Below the pieces are notes generated by a model. The model made no database searches. It was not told the DNA's origin and saw only the letters and a program-made list of their open reading frames with translations. Positions 1 to 6,225 of a stretch of DNA of 8,576 bases are shown here, one piece after another. A program made the position numbers and the translations under genes. Numbering within the stretch: the stretch's first letter is position 1; each line of letters opens with the position of its first letter. The DNA is from Magnetovibrio sp. (GTDB lineage: Bacteria; Pseudomonadota; Alphaproteobacteria; Rhodospirillales; Magnetovibrionaceae), in contig JAESUA010000088.1 in the NCBI GenBank assembly GCA_016763255.1, positions 1 through 8,576 on the forward strand, written 5' to 3'.

Positions 1-240
1 GCAGTGCTGTTGATCAGCCATGACCGGCATCTGTTGGAGTTAACGACGGACCGCCTTTGGCTGGTCGCCGATGGCCAGGTCACCCCTTGGGAAGGGGATA
101 TCGACGATTATCGCCGCATGTCACTGCGCAACGAGGCACCGAAAGAGGCCAATCAAGCGTCTGAGAAGGACCGAAAGGCCGCCCGCCGGGCCTTACGCGG
201 GAATTCGCAACGGGCCCAGTTAAAAGGACGCAATGGTTGA
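1..240 (+). CDS. ABC-F family ATPase, C-terminal fragment (left edge), probably truncated
   Basis: The frame is open from base 1 and ends at TGA 238-240. Seen: the strand and H-loop of an ABC nucleotide-binding domain (AVLLISHDRH, switch His at residue 7), then the usual ABC-F continuation (TDRLWLVADGQVTPWEGDIDDY) and a short charged tail (KDRKAARRA). Family knowledge: ABC-F proteins (Uup/EttA type) are soluble proteins with two ATPase domains that act on the ribosome and have no membrane domain; alphaproteobacterial members usually carry about 80-100 more residues of coiled coil after this point. Here the protein stops about 40 residues after the ATPase fold, and the last residues (GNSQRAQLKGRNG) do not look like the normal tail. 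I infer that the 3' end was cut or frameshifted, perhaps where the neighbouring large gene was acquired. Walker A, signature and Walker B lie outside the window. The gene is convergent with the giant ORF, with a 98-bp gap. Confidence 0.85.
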   Translation, partial: AVLLISHDRHLLELTTDRLWLVADGQVTPWEGDIDDYRRMSLRNEAPKEANQASEKDRKAARRALRGNSQRAQLKGRNG

Positions 241-273
241 CCTATGCCGAGGCCAGGCGTTTCCCATTCCGCT

Positions 274-289
274 GCCGGTCTTCACCGGT
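274..289. terminator. Small hairpin between convergent genes, possible weak bidirectional terminator
   Basis: A perfect 5-bp stem, CCGGT (275-279) and ACCGG (284-288), encloses a CTTC loop, with one further G-T closing pair. It sits in the short gap between the 3' ends of the ABC-F fragment and the giant ORF, where a terminator is expected. There is no run of T on either side, so termination is only inferred from position. Confidence 0.22.
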
Positions 290-338
290 CACAAAACCTG
301 TACCAAACGAGATATGGGCGGCGAACCGGGTTCCAGGA

Positions 339-3300
339 CTATACATTTTCCAGCCACTCCTTGAGGCGGGTCAGCTCCTGTTTTTGCTCGACGGTCGCCA
401 CATTCGGTGCCGCCTCGATGACCTTGTCGACCCAGATCACGCGCTTGCGTGTTTCCGCCACGTTACCTGTCGCTTCGAATGCGCAGGCATCGGACAGGGC
501 CGCTGCGATCCGGCGCAAAACCTGGCCCTGCTTCGCCGCCTCCCTGAGGTCTGTTATTGTTGCGGCCAAGGTGTTGGGCAGCCCCGGCATGTCCTTACCA
601 GCCATTCGTTCCAGTTCGACGATATATGGCTTTGCATCTTCCGCCGATCCATTCTCTATTTGGGCACGAGCCAGCCTGATCAGCTCTTCAGCCGTGGCTT
701 TGATGCGTTTGATATACGTATCGTCCACCCACTCTTTAAGACTGTCATAAACAGGCTGACGCAGCGAAAGAAACTCAGGTTTGAACGCATAGTCCAACTG
801 GGCTTTGACCCCGATGGGATCGTTGGCATCACGCAAAGTCAAAGCGGACTGCAGCTTTTGTTCCTCGGCATCGTCCCAGTCGCCGGTCTTGTCATCGACC
901 CATAATTGCAGCTCTTCTTGCCAGCCTTTTTCACGAGATCCATTTTCGAATGGCTCTGCGATAAGAGCCAGATTTGCAATTACCTCTGGCAACAGGCCGC
1001 TGACGTTGGCGGCGCGGGCCAAGGCCAGATGTTTCTCGCTCGGTGACAGTTCACTGATCGCGTCCAGCGTCGCCTCGGCTTTTAGTGTGCATATCTGAAT
1101 ACTCTGGGCGTGAGCGACTTTGAACTCATCCGACATTTCACCAATGATGCGCAGCACGCCGGGCGGGTTGCAACTAAGATTGTTTTGGCCGCCAAACGCC
1201 TCGATCATCTTAAGCCTGGCCAGGTCTTTTTCGTCGTCAGTTGCCAGATCATTGGCCAGCTTCGCAGTAAGCTCTTCATGCGCTTCGATGACGTGCAGCT
1301 TGATGACACCGGATTGAGAGGCCAGCCATTCGACTTGCTCGGGATCGATTTCACCGTTGTCGGCAAAATCCTGTTTTATCTGCATCAACATGTCATTAAC
1401 CGCCACCAGCATCTGAGTATGCTTCGCCAGTCTTTCTTCGTCTTCCAGTCCTGGATTCAATCGCAGTTTGGATTCGCCAATCAATGTGACATTTGAATGC
1501 TGGAAACCAAACGACGCCCGGGTCGAGGTGACCGAATTCTCGGGGTCAGCTTTGGCTTTTGCGGCAAAGACCTTCTGCAGATCGGCGTATAGTTTTTCAT
1601 AGCGCTCCATCCGCACACCCCATTCTTTCCGCTCTGCAGAGCCTTCAGGCGGCTCATCTCCGATCTCGACAAAGGAGAATTTAATATCAAGAAACGGTGC
1701 CTCATCATCTTCGTTCACAGCAATTTGTATCAACGACAGATCAGCATTTTCCGGCTTCAGCATCATCGTGGCCGGGATGGCGGCGATGCTGCCGGAGTTG
1801 GGGTCGCCCATTTTCCGGGTGTTTTCCATGATGGCCGCCCGGTAGTCGTTGATCTCGTCCTGGGCGCTAAGGTTCAGATGGGTCAGGCCCTGCAGGTTCC
1901 CTTCCGAGGGTGCCTCTCCCTGGCTGTCAAGCGCACGCTGGAAGGGGCTGGGTTCACCATCATTGTCTGCGCTGATGCAACACATGATGCCGCCGTTGTA
2001 CATATCGCCGCCCATCTGATCGAACTTCTGGGCGCTGCGATAGATAATCACGTTCATGCTGCCATCTTTAATTTCATCCGCGAACCCCGCGAGGAAGGTC
2101 TTCACCGCTGCCTCGTCAGTTTTTGCAATCGTGGTGTCGATAGCGACCGTGAACGGGTTGGCGACCACACCTTTGTCTACAAGTTTACGCACCTGCTTAG
2201 TGACGTCTTCGGGGCTGTATTTCTTGCGGTCATAAGAGATGTTGTGGTGAAACTCGCAAAGATATGTGTCAAGTTTCGGCTGGTTGTCTTCCCGCTGGGC
2301 CCGCTCCATTTCGTCAAGCTGGTCGTCGAAATCCTTTTCGGTACCACCCGGCAGCAAACCGTCTGTGTTCAGGCCCGCCTGCTGGTGGTCGGTGGCGTGA
2401 TCCAGCACATACATGCTGGGTTCGTAATAGGCATCCGTCTGAACCAGCACCTTAAGGCCGCGTTTGGCCAGGTGACCGGCATCGCCCTGCGACCTTTCTT
2501 TGGTGTCCTCGCATGCGGTCAGGACCGCATTAAAACAACGGGACGCCGAATTCTTCAGGCTGAAATCGGCCTTGACGTCATCGCCCAGGAAACCGTCGGG
2601 AAACATGTCAGTCGTCTCCAGCATCCCGGTCTGAAAATCATCCTGGCTATAGGGTTTGGCGACCGCGATCAGCGTTACGATCTCTTCCTGGATCAAAGCC
2701 ACCTGGTCAAGAAAATCGCGCATAGACCCCTTGCAGGCCGTGGCCTTAGCCATCAACCCCTGGATCTTATTAAGCGTCAGAGACCAAAGCTCCTCCAGGC
2801 CAGCATCTTCGAGACAGCGTTTGACGCTGAAACCTCGCTCGCCCAGTTCCAGACCCTCGACCATCTCTAACAACCCGTCGACCATCACTTTAACATACGG
2901 CGGCGGAGAAGCGCCCGTTTCGGGATCGTCCTGCGACAGGTTACGGAACCCAGCCACAGCCGGGTCGTCCAGAAAATCTGCCTCAAAATCATCAAACCGG
3001 TCAAGCCGTATGCCGCTGGGAAATTCAACTTTGGGCAGCTGCGCCACCCCAAGCCCGCGCAGGATCTCTGCGACATCCGGGGTCTGGCTGACCCAATGAT
3101 CCAAAAGCTGCTCGGGTCCAACCGTGAAACCGCCGTGGCCAACCAGATCGCGCAGTTTCCCACTGTCTCCGGCGCCTAGTTCAAGAGTTGCGGCGCCGCC
3201 GATAGTTGCGTCCTTGTCAAAGGGAAATACCGTCAATGCGTTCTGGTCCCCGACTGCCATTATCCCACCGATGCGCACATTGCTCAGCTTGTTCAGCGCC

Positions 3301-5282
3301 ATCAGGTGGTCGCGTTCAATCGCAGCTTTCAGCTCAAGCTCGTTTGCCACGCGTTTTTTGTCTGCGCCGATTTCTTCATCGGACATTCCCCCGCGGTCCG
3401 CCGCAGTTCCGAGTGCGGCAAGTTCCATGTCCGTCATCCCCGGCTTACCGCGCCCCGCCACAGCATTTTCAAAAGCCCGCTTTTTCAATGTGACGATGAT
3501 CTCTTCGGCTTTTGTTTTGGGGTTTTCACCGGCGGCAATGGCGTCCCTGAATAAACTGGTGCCGTCAATAAACACACTTTCCCCGGCCAGCGACCGGCGC
3601 AAAACCCGGTCGAAATCTGCGTCCGACCAATTGCCTGGTGTTTCCAGCTCGCCCTCAGAGGAAAAGCCGCGTCGGACTTCTTCAAGAACCCGGGTGCCCG
3701 AAACAAGGATGGTATTTCCCTCCGGCACCCCAAGACTGGCTGCCGTCATTTTAGTGACGCTTTTGGTAAGTGCCGAACTGCCGGACCGGTGATACGTACC
3801 CACATTATCCAGCTGGGTTGGGTTGGCCTGCCAGCCCAGATCGCCGCTGTTAGGAATATTCGCGAACTTCATAAGAAACCCAAGCTGACGGGCCAACAAC
3901 GCCTTCTGTTCGGGGCTGTCATCGGGAACTTTGGTCGACATATGCTGCAACGTCGCCATATTGACCGCCCAGCTTTCAATTTGATCGGCATTTGCCGGTG
4001 TCTGTCCATTGGGATACGAGACTTTGACCGCACCAAAAAAATCCGAACCACTGGTGATATCTTTGTTGGATCCGGCCCATAAGGCGGCCAGCCTGGACTG
4101 ATTCTCGGGCGGGAAGGTCCTGTTCAGCACCTTGCTCAGGCCCGAATTCAACAGGTCATTCCGGCCTGGCCGTGGCGCCTGTGCCGGTGTTACCTTGCCG
4201 ATATCGGTATCATTCCCATCATCGGCCGAGGCCAGACGCTGAGACGATTTGAGCAAGGGCACGACTTTGTCGCGCAGAATGGCGATGCCCAGATCGAAAC
4301 GCTGTATACCTTCGGCCTTCTTCAGACCCTTGAGCAGCGCTTCAAACCCTGCTTTTTGCCCGGGATAGCGCCCCATCGCCTCTGCAACCAGCGGCAAGAT
4401 CCGGGCTTTCAGGCCCTTATACGACTCGTAAAGCGAGTTCAGCTCATTGTCAGTTGCCCCATCTTTAGCCAGCCCACCTTTGGCCAGTTTATTTTCGGGC
4501 GTCTCGTCCGTTTCGATCTCTGCACCGTCGATCAGCAACTTAACCTTCGTAAATGTCTTTATGTCCATTGCTCTCAGCATGAATTTGACCTTTTTGGCCA
4601 AACCCGGAATGTGCTTTCCGTCCAGTGCAAGTATCAGGGTTTTTGAAGATTCATCCTCGACCTCTTCCACCTTACTTTCGGCAGCAGCGGTCCCCCAGGT
4701 GAATTTCCCCCCTCCACTGGCTTTTCTCAGCGGCCCGGCCAGCACCTTACCGTCTTTGGTCCGGTGAACAACCATCCGCAAATCTTCGAACTTGTTACTG
4801 GGCATGACAATTGCAAAACTATAAGCGCCCTTTCGCAGCTTTGGCATCACCTTCCCAAGATACATCTTGTAGGCTTCGACATCCGTCAGATCGCCCTCGT
4901 CCGGATCGCCCTCCATACCTTCCAGAGATCCGCGCAACGTATCCAGTTCACGCGCCAGCGGCTTGTTCATCACCGCCAGCGTATTTTCGAGATCCAGTTT
5001 TTCCTTTGCATCTGCCGGGGCAAGCTTGAGCAATTTCCCGACCGCAATAGCCACGGTTTTGCCAGCCTTTTCCAGGACTCCGATCTTACCCCCGACCTCG
5101 CCGGCCAGTCGTGCGACATCATTGGCTTTTTTTGCCTGAATCGCTTTGCCCAACTCGTCATTGCTTTTTGTGAACCCTTTAATCGCGGTCAGAAAAGCAG
5201 CGCCGGATTTAGCTTTTATTGAGGGTGGTTGCTCGCGCTCCCACCATTTGGTGTTCAGCTGAATTTCGGTTTTAGATTTCAT
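339..5282 (-). CDS. Giant (~1,647 aa) uncharacterised protein with an embedded PLP fold-type I (Cys/Met-metabolism-like) domain
   Basis: This is an uninterrupted frame ending at TAG (339-341). The first ATG, at 5291, abuts AAAGGA with no spacer; the ATG at 5282 lies 9 nt after that Shine-Dalgarno-like run, so I prefer 5282 (MKSKTEIQLN; residues numbered from it). There is no signal peptide and no membrane segment, and the protein is acidic and helical, so it is probably cytoplasmic. Residues 1-150 are Lys-rich and helical. Residues ~150-255 look like a compact beta-rich domain (FAIVMP, VVHR, FTWG, LILALDGKHIPGLAKK). Residues 260-820 are unrecognised and contain no cysteine. Residues ~905-1290 match the order of landmarks in Cys/Met-metabolism PLP enzymes: Tyr953, Glu1010-x3-Asn1014, Asp1049-Thr-Thr, Ser1083-Ala-Gln-Lys1086, Gly-Gly1097-1098 and Arg1274 in LRLNPGLED. 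Residues 1290-1647 are helical. It is a single gene with no operon partner, flanked by mobile debris. Substrate and role are unknown. Confidence 0.9.
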   Translation of the reverse strand: MKSKTEIQLNTKWWEREQPPSIKAKSGAAFLTAIKGFTKSNDELGKAIQAKKANDVARLAGEVGGKIGVLEKAGKTVAIAVGKLLKLAPADAKEKLDLENTLAVMNKPLARELDTLRGSLEGMEGDPDEGDLTDVEAYKMYLGKVMPKLRKGAYSFAIVMPSNKFEDLRMVVHRTKDGKVLAGPLRKASGGGKFTWGTAAAESKVEEVEDESSKTLILALDGKHIPGLAKKVKFMLRAMDIKTFTKVKLLIDGAEIETDETPENKLAKGGLAKDGATDNELNSLYESYKGLKARILPLVAEAMGRYPGQKAGFEALLKGLKKAEGIQRFDLGIAILRDKVVPLLKSSQRLASADDGNDTDIGKVTPAQAPRPGRNDLLNSGLSKVLNRTFPPENQSRLAALWAGSNKDITSGSDFFGAVKVSYPNGQTPANADQIESWAVNMATLQHMSTKVPDDSPEQKALLARQLGFLMKFANIPNSGDLGWQANPTQLDNVGTYHRSGSSALTKSVTKMTAASLGVPEGNTILVSGTRVLEEVRRGFSSEGELETPGNWSDADFDRVLRRSLAGESVFIDGTSLFRDAIAAGENPKTKAEEIIVTLKKRAFENAVAGRGKPGMTDMELAALGTAADRGGMSDEEIGADKKRVANELELKAAIERDHLMALNKLSNVRIGGIMAVGDQNALTVFPFDKDATIGGAATLELGAGDSGKLRDLVGHGGFTVGPEQLLDHWVSQTPDVAEILRGLGVAQLPKVEFPSGIRLDRFDDFEADFLDDPAVAGFRNLSQDDPETGASPPPYVKVMVDGLLEMVEGLELGERGFSVKRCLEDAGLEELWSLTLNKIQGLMAKATACKGSMRDFLDQVALIQEEIVTLIAVAKPYSQDDFQTGMLETTDMFPDGFLGDDVKADFSLKNSASRCFNAVLTACEDTKERSQGDAGHLAKRGLKVLVQTDAYYEPSMYVLDHATDHQQAGLNTDGLLPGGTEKDFDDQLDEMERAQREDNQPKLDTYLCEFHHNISYDRKKYSPEDVTKQVRKLVDKGVVANPFTVAIDTTIAKTDEAAVKTFLAGFADEIKDGSMNVIIYRSAQKFDQMGGDMYNGGIMCCISADNDGEPSPFQRALDSQGEAPSEGNLQGLTHLNLSAQDEINDYRAAIMENTRKMGDPNSGSIAAIPATMMLKPENADLSLIQIAVNEDDEAPFLDIKFSFVEIGDEPPEGSAERKEWGVRMERYEKLYADLQKVFAAKAKADPENSVTSTRASFGFQHSNVTLIGESKLRLNPGLEDEERLAKHTQMLVAVNDMLMQIKQDFADNGEIDPEQVEWLASQSGVIKLHVIEAHEELTAKLANDLATDDEKDLARLKMIEAFGGQNNLSCNPPGVLRIIGEMSDEFKVAHAQSIQICTLKAEATLDAISELSPSEKHLALARAANVSGLLPEVIANLALIAEPFENGSREKGWQEELQLWVDDKTGDWDDAEEQKLQSALTLRDANDPIGVKAQLDYAFKPEFLSLRQPVYDSLKEWVDDTYIKRIKATAEELIRLARAQIENGSAEDAKPYIVELERMAGKDMPGLPNTLAATITDLREAAKQGQVLRRIAAALSDACAFEATGNVAETRKRVIWVDKVIEAAPNVATVEQKQELTRLKEWLENV
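1413..2570 (-). other. Cryptic PLP-dependent (Cys/Met-metabolism type) domain within the giant protein
   Basis: Protein residues ~905-1290, numbered from the ATG at 5282. Seen, in order: TDAYYEPSMYVLDH, resembling the (S/D)xLYGxT segment whose Tyr stacks on PLP (Tyr953, codon 2424-2426); CEFHHN, with the spacing of ExPxNP (Glu1010 and Asn1014); FTVAIDTT, the strand ending in the Asp that pairs with the pyridine nitrogen (Asp1049, codon 2136-2138); VIIYRSAQKF, in the place of VVHSATKY with the Schiff-base Lys (Lys1086, codon 2025-2027); YNGGIM, in the place of the following GG; and KLRLNPGLEDEE, matching the terminal VRLSxGIED with the substrate-carboxylate Arg (Arg1274, codon 1461-1463). Differences: Q replaces T in SATK, about 12 extra residues lie between the Asp and the Lys, and about 10 extra lie between the Asn and the Asp. 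The fold assignment is inferred from motif order; activity is not shown. Confidence 0.6.
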
Positions 5283-5307
5283 TTCAGGCATTCCTTTGAA
5301 ATCGGCA

Positions 5308-5350
5308 CGGTATCTGAAGGTAGAGCAGTATCTGAAAGTGGCGCAGTATC
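5308..5350. repeat. 18-bp tandem repeat, about 2.4 copies
   Basis: Copy 1 (5308-5325) is CGGTATCTGAAGGTAGAG, copy 2 (5326-5343) is CAGTATCTGAAAGTGGCG, and a partial third copy begins CAGTATC at 5344-5350. Copies 1 and 2 agree at 13 of 18 bases. The period of 18 keeps reading frame, but the unit lies outside the coding frame, just upstream of the giant ORF start. Confidence 0.6.
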
Positions 5351-5398
5351 GCAGTGATTAGGAGCCCAAATTCTCTGACCCGTTGCGCAGGCTTTGGC

Positions 5399-5421
5399 CG
5401 GTCAGAGCAATGCTCTGACCG
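5399..5421. repeat. 23-bp perfect palindrome (11-bp arms, 1-nt centre)
   Basis: The arms are CGGTCAGAGCA (5399-5409) and TGCTCTGACCG (5411-5421), separated by a single A at 5410. A further copy of CTCTGACC lies at 5373-5380 and can pair with GGTCAGAG at 5400-5407 in place of the right arm. Near-complete dyad symmetry with almost no loop favours a dimeric repressor operator over an RNA hairpin. The alternative pairing also allows an RNA-switch reading. The element is about 117 bp upstream of the giant ORF start. Confidence 0.7.
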
Positions 5422-5589
5422 ATAGTTTTAGTATCTGGCTTCAATTAGTAACACCTATCTGACATTTCTCAAGGGGGCAGAACCCCGTCGATTTCCTTCG
5501 GTATTGTGACCACGCCCGCGCCCGGACAACAGCAAGCATATTGCCGCCGCCCCCGGGCCGAGTCTTAAATATCGGCGGCCCTCAGTATC

Positions 5590-5712
5590 AGCTACGCGCA
5601 GGGTTTCGGCGTCGATTGGTTTGCCTGCCTCGAGGCGGGGAAACAGAAGCCGCGCAGCGGCGGTAAGGTTTTGAGCGGGATCTGTCGGAAGGGATGCCGA
5701 TGCCGCAGGCAA
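5590..5712 (-). pseudogene. Possible N-terminal scrap of a strawberry-notch-type helicase/methyltransferase protein
   Basis: The leftward frame reads LPTDPAQNLTAAARLLFPRL, then EAGKPIDAETLRVA. This resembles, from memory, the N-terminal segment of the large strawberry-notch-like SAM/helicase proteins carried on alphaproteobacterial plasmids and genomic islands, where the next residues are normally M-x-x-AFGxSDAxGAWDWK. That continuation is absent: after LRVA (5590) the frame turns into Arg/Gly-rich, non-family sequence and stops at 5455. The other end abuts the IS remnant near 5721. It is therefore a fragment of about 40 codons with no plausible function. There is no proper start codon (the frame has only TTG at 5710-5712). 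The identification rests on recall of a short segment and could be wrong. Confidence 0.4.
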
Positions 5713-5720
5713 GGCGGATC

Positions 5721-6125
5721 TGGACCTGTCGCGCTTTCGTGCCGCCCCAAGTGCTCGTTTAAGCCACCTTTCGTTCGAAAGCGACCGGGCTTTTCCAGCC
5801 TAATGTTGAGTGTCGGCGTCGCGGATTGTAGAAGCCATTGATGTATTCAAAGATCGCCATCTCAGCCTTCCTACGGGTTTCCCATGTGTCGCGCCAGATC
5901 AGTTCCGCCTTGATGGTTTTGAAGAAGGTTTCCACAGCCGCATTGTCATAGCAATTTCCTTTACCACTCATGGAAACCTGGAAGTCGTATTGGCGCAAGA
6001 TCTTCTGATAATCGTGCGAACAATATTGGCTGCCACGATCCGTGTGATGGATGCAGCCCTTGGGTGGCGCGCGGAAAGCAATCGCCATCTTCAGAGCACG
6101 GATCGCCAAGTCGCGCTTCGAACTG
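5721..6125 (-). mobile_element. Truncated IS3-family insertion sequence (3' part only)
   Basis: The element holds the C-terminal part of an orfB transposase and a short stretch beyond its stop. The presumed right end, read leftward, is GCGCGACAGGTCCA, finishing in CA at 5721 (TGGACCTGTC on the plus strand), as expected for IS3-type TG...CA ends. The opposite end, orfA and the first half of orfB are missing. No matching inverted repeat or target duplication was found nearby, so the remnant is immobile. The boundary at 5721 is inferred. Confidence 0.65.
5759..6125 (-). pseudogene. IS3-family transposase OrfB, C-terminal fragment
   Basis: This encodes the end of an integrase-core (rve, DDE) transposase. 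Seen: KRDLAIRALKMAI, then HTDRGSQY with the second catalytic Asp (codon 6038-6040), NAAVETFFKTIKAEL with the catalytic Glu (codon 5930-5932), and the terminal YNPRRRHSTLGWKSPVAFE. The Asp-Glu spacing leaves 35 residues between them, the DD(35)E arrangement of the family. The first catalytic Asp and the preceding N-terminal half, with its helix-turn-helix, are absent. The open frame continues upstream to an ATG at 6346, but those residues do not resemble a transposase and run antisense to the helicase fragment. Recognisable homology starts at about 6121-6125, so the gene is broken at that junction and cannot make an active enzyme. Confidence 0.85.
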
Positions 6126-6225
6126 ATGCGTGGGGGCAATTCCAAAATGGGTTCGTTGCGTGTCACAGAGCCGACCATGCCGCGTAAGGTTCGTTCTGCA
6201 ACAGCATAGAATGATCCACCCGTCA
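6126..6225. other. Unassigned junction segment between the IS and helicase remnants
   Basis: This 100-bp segment is open in both the leftward transposase frame and the rightward helicase frame, but neither translation resembles its family here. Reading leftward, a TGGATC at 6213-6218 could be a degenerate partner of the TGGACC end at 5721. That would make this segment the missing left end of an internally deleted IS, but the match is only six bases with one mismatch. Confidence 0.3.

Larger units (their letters stand above)
5283..5460. promoter_or_regulatory. Structured upstream region of the giant gene
   Basis: No gene is seen here. The stretch lies directly upstream of the leftward giant ORF. 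It holds the tandem repeat at 5308-5350, the palindrome at 5399-5421, an extra half-site at 5373-5380 and four TATCTG hexamers (5311, 5329, 5432, 5456). Reading leftward, AAAGGA lies 9 nt before the preferred ATG at 5282. No convincing -35/-10 pair could be chosen by eye. Regulatory use is inferred from the density of symmetric and repeated elements. Confidence 0.4.

Noticed and set aside
237..905. 222-codon rightward frame following the ABC-F stop
   Set aside because: It overlaps the giant gene's C terminus antisense, is Cys/Arg-rich and resembles no family, and it is not a continuation of ABC-F.
1725..2870. 381-codon rightward open frame antisense to the giant gene
   Set aside because: It is a shadow: the opposite strand carries a coherent PLP-like domain with correct motifs, while this translation is low-complexity in His/Val/Leu with no recognisable motif.
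3124..3792. 222-codon Ser/Pro/Arg-rich rightward frame
   Set aside because: Its composition is typical of the antisense of an Asp/Glu/Gly-rich gene; there is no independent evidence of coding.
5308..5350. CRISPR-like array
   Set aside because: The units are contiguous, only about 2.4 copies, diverged, and have no spacers.
5473..5486. GGGG-CAGAA-CCCC hairpin
   Set aside because: The 4-bp stem is too short, has no T-run and no gene end next to it, so it is likely chance in G/C-rich sequence.
5455..5589. Continuation of the strawberry-notch-like frame to its stop
   Set aside because: It is Arg/Gly-rich, non-family sequence, probably read-through beyond a breakpoint.
6130..6225. N-terminal extension of the helicase frame from an ATG at 6130
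   Set aside because: The residues (MGAIPKWVRCVSQSRPCRVR) do not resemble a relaxase or helicase; homology starts near 6226, so the ATG is accidental.
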